Source: a bacterium (GTDB lineage Bacteria > ARS69). Taken from it: a DNA stretch of 42,797 bases. The stretch spans positions 1-42,797 of the forward strand of contig JALGZR010000015.1 in assembly GCA_025774805.1 (NCBI GenBank), given 5' to 3'. The position numbers were made by a program, and so were the translations under genes. Of the stretch, positions 7,879 to 17,100 are shown one piece after another (the stretch's first letter is position 1; each line of letters begins with the position of its first letter). The notes beneath the pieces are model-generated. The model was not told the DNA's origin. It ran no database searches and was given only the letters and a program-made list of their open reading frames with translations.

Positions 7879-8780
7879 AGACCCTGCGAAACGCCGTGCT
7901 GGCGTTGATCGTCGTCGGGCTGCTGCTCGGGACGTGTTTCTTCCAGGTCGACGTCACCGAGTACGCGGTCGTGACCCAATTCGGAAACCCCGTGAAGGTC
8001 GTGACCGAGCCCGGTCTGCAGACGAAGATCCCTCTCATCCAGCAGGTCCGGCGATTCGACGCCCGCCTTCAGGTCTTGGAGCCCCAGCAGGCCGAGTACC
8101 TCACGAACGACAAGAAGAACGTCATCGTGAACTACTACTCGGTCTGGCGGGTCGACGACCCGCTCCAGTTCTTCCGGGCTCTGCCCTCCGACGCGGCGGC
8201 GGCGAGTCAGCTCACCGACGTCCTCTCCTCGGAGCTCGGCGCCGCCCTCGCCGCGGTTCCGTTCGACGCGCTCATCAATCACGAGAATCCCGAGAATCGA
8301 CAGCTCGAAACGCTCGTGACGACGATCGAGACGGCCGTGCGCGGCGTCGCGGAAGAGAAATACGGAATCGAGGTCGTCGACTTCGACGTGCGGCGGCTCT
8401 CCTTTCCGGATCAAAACCGGCGAAGCGTGTTCGAGCGCATGCGCGCCGAGCGCGAGCGAATCGCCCGGCGCTTCCGGTCCGAGGGCGAGGAGGAGGCGCG
8501 CAAGGTGCGCGCCCGGGCCGATCGGGAGGAGAGCCAGATTCTGTCCGAGGCCTACCGGGAGGCCGAGATCCTCCGCGGCGAGGGAGAGGCGGAGGCCACC
8601 CGGATCTTCGGCGAGGCGATCGCCCAGGATCCCGAGTTCTACGAGTTCACCCGGACCCTCGAGGCCTACCGCAAGTTCCTCGATGAAAACACGACGCTGA
8701 TTCTTCCCTCCGACTCGGAGCTGATGCGGCTTCTGACCGACGGCCTGAGCGAGGCGAAGCACGGAACCGAGAGACCGTGA
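7875..8780 (+). CDS. HflC-like SPFH membrane protein
   Basis: The 301-residue protein has an N-terminal membrane anchor (residues 7-25), then the SPFH domain beginning VTEYAVVTQFGNPVKVVTEPGL and ending with the HflC-type signature RRSVFERMRAERERIARRFRSEGEEEA. A long charged alpha-helical stretch (about 190-250, rich in Arg/Glu/Ala) is predicted to form a coiled coil. In Escherichia coli, HflC pairs with HflK to form a cage around the FtsH protease. No ftsH is visible here, and both HflK-type partners are encoded by the flanking overlapping genes. The start overlaps the permease-SPFH stop by four bases, so translation is likely coupled. The gene symbol is left empty because this cassette is probably not the classical hflC. 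Confidence 0.9.
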   Translation: MKTLRNAVLALIVVGLLLGTCFFQVDVTEYAVVTQFGNPVKVVTEPGLQTKIPLIQQVRRFDARLQVLEPQQAEYLTNDKKNVIVNYYSVWRVDDPLQFFRALPSDAAAASQLTDVLSSELGAALAAVPFDALINHENPENRQLETLVTTIETAVRGVAEEKYGIEVVDFDVRRLSFPDQNRRSVFERMRAERERIARRFRSEGEEEARKVRARADREESQILSEAYREAEILRGEGEAEATRIFGEAIAQDPEFYEFTRTLEAYRKFLDENTTLILPSDSELMRLLTDGLSEAKHGTERP

Positions 8781-9700
8781 TGACGGGGCGCCTCCTCCGG
8801 ATCGGACTTCCCGCGCTGCTGGTCGCCGTCTGGTTCGCGACGGGCTTCTACACCGTCGAGCCCGAGGAGCTTGCGGTCGTCAAGCGATTCGGGGCCGTGA
8901 CCGAGCGGGCGGTTCCCTCCGGGTTCCACTGGCGTCTTCCCGTGCCCATCGAGAGCCACGAGAAGTTCCGGACCACCACCGTGTACAAGATGGGGGTCGG
9001 CATGATCACCCGGGACTTCCTCCGGGGGATCCCCTCTCCCGAGGAGCTGTCCCTCTGGCTGACCGGCGACACGAACATCCTGTCGGTGAAGATCATGATC
9101 CAGTACACGGTGGTGGATCTGGCGCACTACCTCTACCGGCTGACGGGCGCGCAGTTCCTGATGGCGAAGATCGCCGAGGCGGCGCTCACGGACATCCTGG
9201 GGGGCATGAACGTGGACGACGCCCTCACCGTGAACCGGCCGCTCATCGCCAGCGAGATCCGCAGGAGAACCCAGGCCCGACTCGACGAGCTCGACACGGG
9301 CATCTCCATCGTCTCCGTGAACCTCCTCTCGGTCGACCCTCCGAGCCAGGTCATCGACGTCTTCCGGGACGTCTCCAACGCCGCCGCCGACCGGGAACGG
9401 ATCATCAACGAGGCGAACGGCTACGCGAACTCGGTCATCCCCCGGGCCCGGGGTGAGGCCTCCTGGATCGTGGAGCGAGGGCAGGCGGAGCGGGACGCCC
9501 GAATCGCCGAGGCCAAGGGGGAGTCGGCCCGCTTCCTCTCCGTTCTGGGGGAGTACCGAAAGAACCCCGACGCGACCCGCCGCCGGCTCTACCTGGAGAC
9601 GCTGGAAACGGTGCTCCCCCGCGTGGACCGCTACATCATCGACGTCGACGGGGAGGGCGAGCGCTTCGACCTCAAGATCCTCGATCTCGACGGGCAATGA
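8777..9700 (+). CDS. HflK-like SPFH membrane protein
   Basis: The 307-residue protein is the second HflK-type member of the cassette. It has one N-terminal membrane segment (LRIGLPALLVAVWFATGFY), the SPFH core (VEPEELAVVKRFGAV, GFHWRLPVPIE, LTGDTNILSVKIMIQYTVVD) and the HflK hallmark VFRDVSNAAADRERIINEANGYANSVIPRARGEA. The start is GTG 8777 (overlapping the hflC-like stop as GTGA) or ATG 8780; both are in frame. The stop overlaps the ATG of the ZIP gene at 9697. With the SPFH half of the first gene and the HflC-like protein, the operon encodes three SPFH subunits in a fixed K-C-K order. Confidence 0.9.
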   Translation: MMTGRLLRIGLPALLVAVWFATGFYTVEPEELAVVKRFGAVTERAVPSGFHWRLPVPIESHEKFRTTTVYKMGVGMITRDFLRGIPSPEELSLWLTGDTNILSVKIMIQYTVVDLAHYLYRLTGAQFLMAKIAEAALTDILGGMNVDDALTVNRPLIASEIRRRTQARLDELDTGISIVSVNLLSVDPPSQVIDVFRDVSNAAADRERIINEANGYANSVIPRARGEASWIVERGQAERDARIAEAKGESARFLSVLGEYRKNPDATRRRLYLETLETVLPRVDRYIIDVDGEGERFDLKILDLDGQ

Positions 9701-10554
9701 TGGACGAATCGCTGGTTCCGGAGATCGCACGTCTCGCGCTCGCGGCGGGGTCGGTCGTGGCGCTGACCCTCATCGGAGGACTGCTGCCGCTCGCACGCGA
9801 GTGGAATCGCGGAACGATTCGAGTGCTGCTCGCCTTCGGTATCGGGGTCCTCCTCGGGGCAGCGTTCCTGCACATGCTTCCGGAGGCGATCACCGTCCTC
9901 GGATCCGGAGTCGGGGCTCCCGTGCTCGTGGGCTTCCTGCTCATCTACGTCCTCGAGCGGTTCGTGATGATCCACGCCTGCGAGGAGGAGGGCTGCGGCT
10001 TTCACGAGCTCGGGCTCGCCGCCTTCGTCGGGATCACGGTGCACTCCCTCATCGACGGGTTCGCGCTCGGGGCGGGCCTGACGATTCCCGAGATCTCGGT
10101 GCCGGTCACGGCGGCGATCATCCTCCACAAGCTTCCGGCCGCGCTCTCCTTGACCGGCATCCTGTTGCACTGCGAGTACCCGCGGAAGCGGATCGTCCTC
10201 ATGACGGTGATGTTCTCGATTTCGACCCCGTTCGGGGCCGCGCTCGCGTACGGCGCGCTGCGGGAGATGACCGGAACCACGCTGCTTCACTACGCAATCG
10301 CGTTCTCCGCCGGGACCTTTCTCGCGATCGCGACCGCCGATCTCCTCCCTCAGATCCACTCGGCTCCGGAGGGGCGCCTGCGCAATCTGTTCGCGCTGTT
10401 CGCCGGTATCCTGGTCATGGGGCTCACCGGCCCGGGGGGACCGGTGGGCGGTCACGACCACGACCACGCCTCTCGAACCGTGCCCGAGCCTCCGATGGCG
10501 AGTCCGGTTCGAGTGCCGGGCGGGTCCGCCGAGCGGAAGACCGTCCCCTCCTGA
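9697..10554 (+). CDS. ZIP-family metal transporter with altered TM5 motif
   Basis: The 285-residue protein has about eight hydrophobic segments typical of ZIP (SLC39) transporters, which move Zn and related divalent metals toward the cytoplasm. TM4 carries H116-S-L-I-D120-G and TM5 carries H144-K-L-P-A148. In canonical ZIPs the TM5 motif is HxxPE, and the Glu is a metal ligand; here it is Ala148. A His-rich loop-like tail (GGHDHDHAS, near residue 255) follows the last membrane segment, and ACEEEGCGFHE (~91-101) offers more Cys/His/Glu ligands. Start ATG 9697 (or 9700) overlaps the stop of the HflK-like gene. It ends the cassette. Transport activity or specificity may differ from normal ZIPs. 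Confidence 0.88.
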   Translation: MMDESLVPEIARLALAAGSVVALTLIGGLLPLAREWNRGTIRVLLAFGIGVLLGAAFLHMLPEAITVLGSGVGAPVLVGFLLIYVLERFVMIHACEEEGCGFHELGLAAFVGITVHSLIDGFALGAGLTIPEISVPVTAAIILHKLPAALSLTGILLHCEYPRKRIVLMTVMFSISTPFGAALAYGALREMTGTTLLHYAIAFSAGTFLAIATADLLPQIHSAPEGRLRNLFALFAGILVMGLTGPGGPVGGHDHDHASRTVPEPPMASPVRVPGGSAERKTVPS

Positions 10555-10597
10555 GGCCTTCGAGACCCCAGACTGCATTTCGCCCCCGAGCCCGTGG

Positions 10598-10603
10598 TAT
10601 TCT
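10598..10603 (+). promoter_or_regulatory. Candidate -10 element of the M1 peptidase gene
   Basis: TATTCT lies 35 bases upstream of ATG 10638 in otherwise GC-rich DNA. No clear -35 is visible. It fits a TANNCT pattern seen before several other genes in the window. Confidence 0.3.
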
Positions 10604-10637
10604 GGTCGAAACCGACCGTCCTACCGGAGGCCTCGCA

Positions 10638-12710
10638 ATGCACATCCTTTCCGCTGTCCGCACTTACCTTCTGCTTCTCCTGACCGCCGGTCTGCTGCTC
10701 CCGGTCGCGGCCGCCGCCGTGGAGCTTCCCGGAGACCCGTACCACCCTCGCGACAGGCTGATCGGGGACGAGGCGCTTCTCGACCCCTGGGATCCCCTCG
10801 CGAACTGGCGCATGCGGAGCGAGCCGCGCCACGCGCTTCCCGGACCGTTCGAGAACTGTCCCCACGACTACGACGTGCTCCACTACGAGCTGAACTTCTC
10901 CTCGTTCGACCACCTGAGCAACTATCTGGACGGGCATACCGTGATCGACTTCGTCTCGAGGGTCGACGCGCTCGGGTCGATCGATCTCGATCTGACGTCT
11001 CAGCTCACGGTCTCGTCGATCGTTCGGGATGGCACGGACTCCCTGTCGTACTCCCAGGTCGGAGACGTCCTGAACGTGCAGTTCGCGGCGCCGCCCGACA
11101 GCGGCGACACGGTCTCGATCGACGTGGCCTACGAGGGAGTGCCGTGGAACGAGGGAGCGGGCGGCTTCGGAGGGTTCTGGTTCCGCGGCTTCCCGAGCAC
11201 CGCCTTCTCGATGGGGATCGGCCTCGCCGCCGAGCCGCCGGCCGTCGGGCACGCCTGGTTCCCCTGCTGGGACTGGCCCTGTGACAAGGCCACGGTCGAC
11301 CTGAACGTCGAGGTGCCCCTGGACAAGATGGCGGTGGCGAACGGCGAGTTGCTCGGCGTCGACTCGACGGCGACCGACCACACCTGGCGCTGGTCCCACG
11401 ACTACCCGATCGCGACCTACCTGATCGCGGTCGCCGTCGCGCCCTACAAGGTGCTTTCCGACACCGTCGTCACCGATCCCCGCATCAAGGTCTATCATCA
11501 CCCGGGATACAAGAAGAAGGCGACGGTCAGCTTCCAGAACGTCGACGTGATGATGGAGGCATTCGAGACGCGCTTCGGCACCTATCCCTTCGAGAAGTTC
11601 GCGTTCATGGTCACGAACATCGGGGACATGGAGCACCAGACCTGCGTGAGCCACGCGGCCGGCCTCGTGGACAGCACGAACACGTATGATCCGATTCTCG
11701 CCCACGAGCTGATGCACATGTGGTTCGGGGACTGCGTGACCTACGGTTCCTGGGCGGACATCTGGCTCTCCGAGGGGTTCGGGACGTACGGGCCGGCCCT
11801 CTTCCGGGAGCACCAGGGGGGTATGAGCGCCTACCACGACCACGTGACGACCTCGATCCTCAACCGCATCATCACCTCGGGCAAGACCGACGGCATCTAC
11901 GACCCGCCCGACCGGTGGGGGGTCATCAACTACGAGAAGGGCGCCTCCCTCCTTCACATGCTCCGCGGGGTGCTCGATGACGACGTCACGTTCTTCCAGG
12001 CGTTGAACGACTTCTTCACCGCCCACGCCTACGGGAACGTCGTGACCGCGGACTTCACCGCCGACGTGAACGCCTCCACCGGACAGAACCTGAACTGGTT
12101 CTTCGATCCCTGGCTCTACGGAGAGGGGCATCCGGTGTACGAGTACGGGTGGTCTCCCGTCCCTCTGGGCGGGGGGAGCTGGCGCGTCGACGTCGGCATC
12201 CGGCAGGTCCAGACGACGGCCACGATCTTCGACATGCCGGTGGACTTCCGGGTCCAGACCGCCTCGGGTGACTTCGACTTCTCCGAGCGGATCGACTCGG
12301 CCGCCCAGACCGTCTCGTTCGTCGTCCCCGCCGAGCCCACCGGCCTCCTCGTCGATCCGGACGACTGGATCCTGGACGTCCAGCAGGTGTCTCCCACCTC
12401 CGCCGACTTCGGGCCCGAGGTCGCCGCGGCCCAGGCGCTCTCCCTCCTTCCGGCGCGTCCCAATCCGTTCCGGACCCGGACGGAGATCCCCTTCTACCTC
12501 CCTCGGGGGGGACGGACCACGGTCACGATCCACGACGCGGCGGGTCGGACCGTGCGATCTTTCGGGACCCGAGAGGAGATGCCCGGGGCCCGGAGCCTCC
12601 ACTGGGATCGCCGGGACGGCGACGGCGGGAAGGTGGCGTCCGGCGTGTACTTCGTCCGCCTCGAGGGAGTCGACGGAGTCCGCAGCGGCCGGGTGGTGGT
12701 CATCGACTGA
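10638..12710 (+). CDS. Secreted M1-family zinc metallopeptidase with C-terminal FlgD-like module
   Basis: The 690-residue protein starts at ATG 10638, seven bases after GGAGG. A signal peptide (LLLLLTAGLLLPVAAAA) leads into an aminopeptidase-N-like beta domain (~50-240). The gluzincin core follows: the substrate-binding GDMEH variant of GAMEN at 329-333, the zinc site H356-E-L-M-H360 with E379 in WLSEGF, and DPPDRWGVINYEKGASLLHML. The canonical four-helix C-domain is short; instead there is an Ig-like segment (about 490-590) and a FlgD-Ig module (~605-690) beginning with an RPNPFR turn and ending VASGVYFVRLEG plus a short tail. M1 enzymes remove N-terminal residues from peptides. The C-terminal module is shared with other exported proteins here and probably serves export or anchoring. 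Known enzyme family; peptide preference unknown. Confidence 0.93.
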   Translation: MHILSAVRTYLLLLLTAGLLLPVAAAAVELPGDPYHPRDRLIGDEALLDPWDPLANWRMRSEPRHALPGPFENCPHDYDVLHYELNFSSFDHLSNYLDGHTVIDFVSRVDALGSIDLDLTSQLTVSSIVRDGTDSLSYSQVGDVLNVQFAAPPDSGDTVSIDVAYEGVPWNEGAGGFGGFWFRGFPSTAFSMGIGLAAEPPAVGHAWFPCWDWPCDKATVDLNVEVPLDKMAVANGELLGVDSTATDHTWRWSHDYPIATYLIAVAVAPYKVLSDTVVTDPRIKVYHHPGYKKKATVSFQNVDVMMEAFETRFGTYPFEKFAFMVTNIGDMEHQTCVSHAAGLVDSTNTYDPILAHELMHMWFGDCVTYGSWADIWLSEGFGTYGPALFREHQGGMSAYHDHVTTSILNRIITSGKTDGIYDPPDRWGVINYEKGASLLHMLRGVLDDDVTFFQALNDFFTAHAYGNVVTADFTADVNASTGQNLNWFFDPWLYGEGHPVYEYGWSPVPLGGGSWRVDVGIRQVQTTATIFDMPVDFRVQTASGDFDFSERIDSAAQTVSFVVPAEPTGLLVDPDDWILDVQQVSPTSADFGPEVAAAQALSLLPARPNPFRTRTEIPFYLPRGGRTTVTIHDAAGRTVRSFGTREEMPGARSLHWDRRDGDGGKVASGVYFVRLEGVDGVRSGRVVVID

Positions 12711-12729
12711 TCGAGGAGCCGCCCCGACG

Positions 12730-12773
12730 CCCCGCCGGGCCGGGTCGAAACCCCTTTGCCCGGTCCGGCGGGG
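12730..12773 (+). terminator. Long GC-rich hairpin after the M1 peptidase gene
   Basis: CCCCGCCGGGCCGGG (12730-12744) and CCCGGTCCGGCGGGG (12759-12773) form a 15-bp stem with one G-U pair around a 14-base loop. It begins 19 bases after the TGA. No T-tract follows, so it is a strong 3' hairpin, not a classic intrinsic terminator. Confidence 0.5.
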
Positions 12774-12793
12774 AGACTATGCTTCCGGACGAG

Positions 12794-12868
12794 CCAGCCT
12801 GCACCTTTCACCCGGCCCCTCGCCGCTTGCCGCTGCCGCCGCAGAGCCTGGTGATGAACGCAGGATAG
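12794..12868. repeat. Diverged copy of the CTAG-ended palindromic repeat
   Basis: The left end AGCCTGCACCTTTCACC and the right end GCCTGGTGATGAACGCAGG are inverted relatives of the ends of the better copies at 32469, 36159 and 40346. CCAG and ATAG stand where those copies have CTAG. The element is about 75 bp, lies 84 bases past the peptidase stop, and does not touch a stop codon, unlike the other copies. It looks like an old, decayed member of the family. Confidence 0.55.
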
Positions 12869-12901
12869 GCCCCGCGCCGGAAGGCAGGCGTCGGGAGGTG
12901 G

Positions 12902-14071
12902 ATGATGGGTCGGGGTGCGCGTTTCGGCCGGCACGGTCCGTGGCTGTCCGTCCTGCTCGTCGGGATCTCGTCTCTCGGCGGGTCGTTTCCCTCCGGGGCG
13001 GACCCTGACGGGCCGACAGGCGTCTCCCGCTCGCCCGGCGCCGTCTCTTCCGTCTCTCCCGCCTCACCCCCGGCTCCGGCGTTCGGCGGACCGATCCTGA
13101 TCGACGAGAGCTTCGAGGGCGGCGGATTTCCTCCCCCCGGCTGGGTTCGCTTCGGGAATCCCGACGTCCCCGACAGCGCGACGTGGCACGCGACGAACCG
13201 ACCCGTTCACGTGCGGACCGGGGACCGGGCGGCGCTGGTCCAGTGGCAATCGGTTCACGATCAGGACGAGAACCTCGGTCTCCCGCGTCTCGATCTGAGG
13301 TCGCTTCCGGGTGAGGACCTCCGGCTCTCCGTCTGGCACCACGCCGAGCCGTTCTGGGCGCCCGACAGCGATCTCCAGATTCGGGCCTCCACGGACAGCG
13401 CGAGCTGGACGTCCCTCTGGCGGCTGTCCGATCTCGCCGACTCGGGTTGGGCCTGGCGGAACGCGTTGCTGGATCTCTCACCGTACGCCGGGGAACTTCT
13501 CTTTCTCCGCGTCCGGTACGTCGGGAGGAACGGAGCCGATTTCTCGATCGACGACGTTCGGGTCGGATACATCGAACCGCCCACCGCCCCCGCGAACGAC
13601 GACTGCGCCGGGGCGTCGGCGGACACGGCCTCCTTCGGCATCGGACCGGATCCGGGCCCGTTCACCGTGAGCGGCAACAACACGCTTGCGACCCCCGACT
13701 ACTCGCTTCCCGACGCGGGAACGAGCTGCACCGGATCGACCCACGCGGGAAGGGACCTGGTCTGGGTGGTTCACGTGCCGCGGGAGCACCGGATCACCGC
13801 CACGATGACGACCGCGGGGGGGTGGGACGACACCCTCTTCCTGATCGCGGACTGCGGGGATCCGGCCGGGAGCTGTCTCGCGGGCGACCGACAGATTCCG
13901 GACGGCTCGACGATCACGTGGGCGAACTGGCGACCGACGGTCCGCGTCCTCTGGCTGATCGCCTCCGCGTGGGACGGCGGCTTCGGGGAGTTCACCGTGA
14001 CCGGGAGCGTCGATGCGATCACGGCGATCGAGCCCACGACGTGGGGAGAGGTGAAGGCGCTCTACCGGTGA
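12902..14071 (+). CDS. Secreted choice-of-anchor/jelly-roll protein ending in a WGEVKALYR tail
   Basis: The 389-residue protein starts at ATG 12902 or 12905 after a GGGAGGTGG site. It has a basic N-terminus and hydrophobic signal segment (WLSVLLVGISSLGG), then a Pro/Ser/Ala linker. Residues ~60-225 look like a cleaved-adhesin/MAM-type jelly roll: DESFEGGGFPPPGWVRF at the start and FSIDDVRVGYIEPP at the end. Residues ~230-370 form a second beta domain (NDDCAGASADTASFGI, WDDTLFLIADCGDPAGSCL) like the PPC-type or NDDC repeats of surface proteins. There is no FlgD module; the protein ends AIEPTTWGEVKALYR, which may be a short sorting tail. No catalytic residues were recognised, so a binding or structural surface role is inferred. 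Confidence 0.8.
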   Translation: MMGRGARFGRHGPWLSVLLVGISSLGGSFPSGADPDGPTGVSRSPGAVSSVSPASPPAPAFGGPILIDESFEGGGFPPPGWVRFGNPDVPDSATWHATNRPVHVRTGDRAALVQWQSVHDQDENLGLPRLDLRSLPGEDLRLSVWHHAEPFWAPDSDLQIRASTDSASWTSLWRLSDLADSGWAWRNALLDLSPYAGELLFLRVRYVGRNGADFSIDDVRVGYIEPPTAPANDDCAGASADTASFGIGPDPGPFTVSGNNTLATPDYSLPDAGTSCTGSTHAGRDLVWVVHVPREHRITATMTTAGGWDDTLFLIADCGDPAGSCLAGDRQIPDGSTITWANWRPTVRVLWLIASAWDGGFGEFTVTGSVDAITAIEPTTWGEVKALYR

Positions 14072-14124
14072 GGCGGCGGGCGGGCGGTCGGGTGGGGAGA
14101 GGAACGGGGAATCGGGGAGACGGG

Positions 14125-17100
14125 ATGAGTCACTCCAGAGTCGCATCGCTTCTCGCGCTCGGGCTTCTGGCCGTGTCCGGCATTCACGCGACGCTCGCCG
14201 TCCGGTCGGCGGTCTCCGCGGGGCCTTACCGGGGACTCCCGCCCTCTCTCGCGGTCTCGTCCGACACGGTGGATTTCGGCGGTGCCCTCGTCCACTCCGT
14301 CGCGTCCGAAGTTCTCGTGATCGCGAATGTCGGAGGCTCCCCACTCGTCCTCGGGGAGCTCGCGGTGGATGCCGGCCAGTTCTCGGTCGGAGGCCACTCG
14401 GGCGGCGTGCCTCCGGGGACGGAGATCTCTCCCGGCGACTCCCTCGACGTGCCGACGTTCTTCCGGCCCCGCGTCCTGGGCCCGGCGGCCGCCCGGCTCA
14501 CGATTCCCTCGAACGACCCGCTGCGCCCCGTCGTCGCGGTGGAGCTGCGCGGTGAAGGAGTCGAAGATCCGCCGATCCTGAGCGTGCTGACCGACTCGGT
14601 CCACGCGAGCGTCGAGTTCGGGGACACCACGACGACGGTTCGCCCGCTCGTGATCGCCAACCGGGGCGACCTCCCGCTCACGTTCTCGATTTCGGTGCTG
14701 CCTTCCGTCCCGCCCGGTCGAGGGACGCCGACCGATGATCTCGAGGGGATCCGCATCCTGTGGGATCGCACGCACAATCAACCCGGGAGCATCAACTCGT
14801 CCCTGATCGTCGGGGATCTGACGGACCGGGGGGCGGTCGTCGAGGAGGTCGTGGACTCGGGAGGGGGAGATCCCATCACCCCGTCGCTTCTCTCCGGTTA
14901 CCAGATCTACCTCTCCCTCGACACGGGCTCCCCCTGGTCGGGGAGCGAGATCGCCGCGCTCGATGACTGGACGCGGGCGGGCGGCGGCATTCTGCTGATG
15001 GCGGACAACCCCTCGGGGATCGCCTCGTACAACGACCTGCTCTCCGGTCTCGGCGCGCACGTTCGCTACACGGCCCTCGGGGCCTCCGGCCAGACGGTGA
15101 CGACGAACATTCCGGGCCGTCCGTCGGGTCATCCGACGGCGGAAGGGGTGTCGCGCATCTGGCTCGGGCTGGGCATCAAGGCTCTCGACTCGGTCGAGGC
15201 GCCCGCGGAAACTCTCGTGCTGGATCTGGGAGGCCACCCGGTGGCCGTGGCGGAGCCGGTGGGGTCGGGACGCTGCCTCGTGCTCTCCGACGAGATGCTG
15301 GAGGACGGGGCGCTCCTCGAGGCGGAGAGCGTGAGCGCGGACAACCGTCGCTTCGGAAACCAGATCGTCGGATGGCTCGTCGCGAGCTACTGGGTCCGGA
15401 CCGACCCCTTCGACGGGATCATCCTTCCCGACGAGTTCACGATCGTGAGCCTCCTCTTCGACACCGACGAGCTCGCGGGAGGGGACTACGATCTGAACCT
15501 GCGGATCTCCTCGAACGATCCCGCCACGCCCTTCGCCGACGTCCCCGTCCACCTGTTCGTGCACGGGGTGCCGATGATCGAGGTCGAACCCTCTTCGTAC
15601 GCGTTCGGATCGGTTCCCGTCCATACGACGGCGGACACGACGCTCGTGATCCGCAACCAGGGGAGCGAGCCCCTGCTCGTGGAGGCGCTGAACACCACGG
15701 GGACGCCTTTCGAGGTGAGCTTCGGCAACCTCACCGTTCCCGGCGGCGGCGCCGACACGATCGACGGGACATTCCGTCCCGATCGGATCGGTCCGCTCAC
15801 GGGATCGATCATCCTGGTGAGCAACAGCGGAGGCGGGTCCGAGCCCGACTCCCTGGAGATTCCCTGGACGGGAAGCGGTCGCGTGAACTGCCGGCTGCCC
15901 TGTGAGGCTCCCTCGCTGCGTCCCGCCACGCTCGACGCGACCCACGGGTACGAGTTCTGGCTCCCGGTCGTGCTCACCCAGAATCCGGAGGAGCTCGTCA
16001 CCTTCGGCTTCGAGCTGGAATACGATCCGGACATCCTGACGTTTCCCGACTCCTCCAACGTCCGGGTCGGGAGTCTGACGGAGGGCTACTTCCCGCTGGC
16101 GGACGAGAACGAGCCGGGCCGACTCACGTGCGGCGGCATCCTGGGCAACGGGGATCCCATCCCCGCCGGGGCGACGGGCTCCCTCGTGGAGCTGCGCTTC
16201 CGGGTCGACTGCCCCGCGTGCGTGCCGGGGGACTCCACGGACGTCGCGGTCGGAGATCTCTCCGCCGGGCTCGCCTCCGGTCTCGTGAATCCGTGCTGCG
16301 GCCTGGTCCGGATCGCCGCCTGTCCCACCGGAGACGGGGACGTCAACGCGGACTCCGTGCTCTCCGCCACGGATGCGCTCTGCGCGCTGAAGATCTTCGT
16401 CAACGGAGGGCAGCTTCCGGACGATCCCGACTGCCAGGCGAACGGGGAGTGCGAGGTCGATCGCGCCGACGCGAACTGCAGCGGCGACGTGGATCCCGAT
16501 GACGCCCTCGCCATCTGGGAACACGTGGTCTGTGATCTGGAGCCCGAGCCGACTCCCTGCATCGGCAACACGGCTCCGGACTCGAGCTGTCTCGGCGGCG
16601 GTGGCGATCCGGTCCCCGCCCGCCGCACGGGAGCGATACGGTGGAGCGGGACCGGGGCGAACGGAGGGGGGGAGATCCTCTACTCGCTGGAGGCGACGGG
16701 GCCGATCCCGTTCTTCGGAGTCGAGCTGTCGCTCGACCCGGACGCCCTACGCTTCGTTCGCGTGGAACTCGGAGACGTGACCGCTCCGTGGGACGCCTTC
16801 GTCTCCGGAACCCCCGCGCCGGGAGTCGTTCGACTCGGGGGGTTCCGCTCGGACCGCGGGGGGGACGCCGGAGAGCTCGCCCGCCTCGTGTTCGCGCCGC
16901 TGGAGACGGCAGACGAGAGCCCTCTCGGCGTTCGAATCGAGCGGGCGTTCGGGGTCGGGATCGAGGGAGCCCGGGAGGCGTGGGATCGGCTCGGTACCGC
17001 CTCCTCGGGGGTCGCCGGATTGGAGGGCGTGACCCCGAACCCGGCCGGATCGTCGGTCACGATCACGTTCGGGGTCTCTCGAGCATCGGCGCGGATCGCG

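Noticed and set aside
7875-9700. Calling the SPFH genes the classical hflKC pair
   Set aside because: Gene order, the extra permease-linked HflK domain and the ZIP gene differ from the usual operon, and no ftsH or hfq neighbourhood is present, so symbols were withheld.
14062-16524. Long minus-strand open frame (820 codons) opposite the HYDIN/dockerin protein
   Set aside because: Charged, low-complexity sequence without domains; the plus-strand frame has clear domains and a signal peptide.
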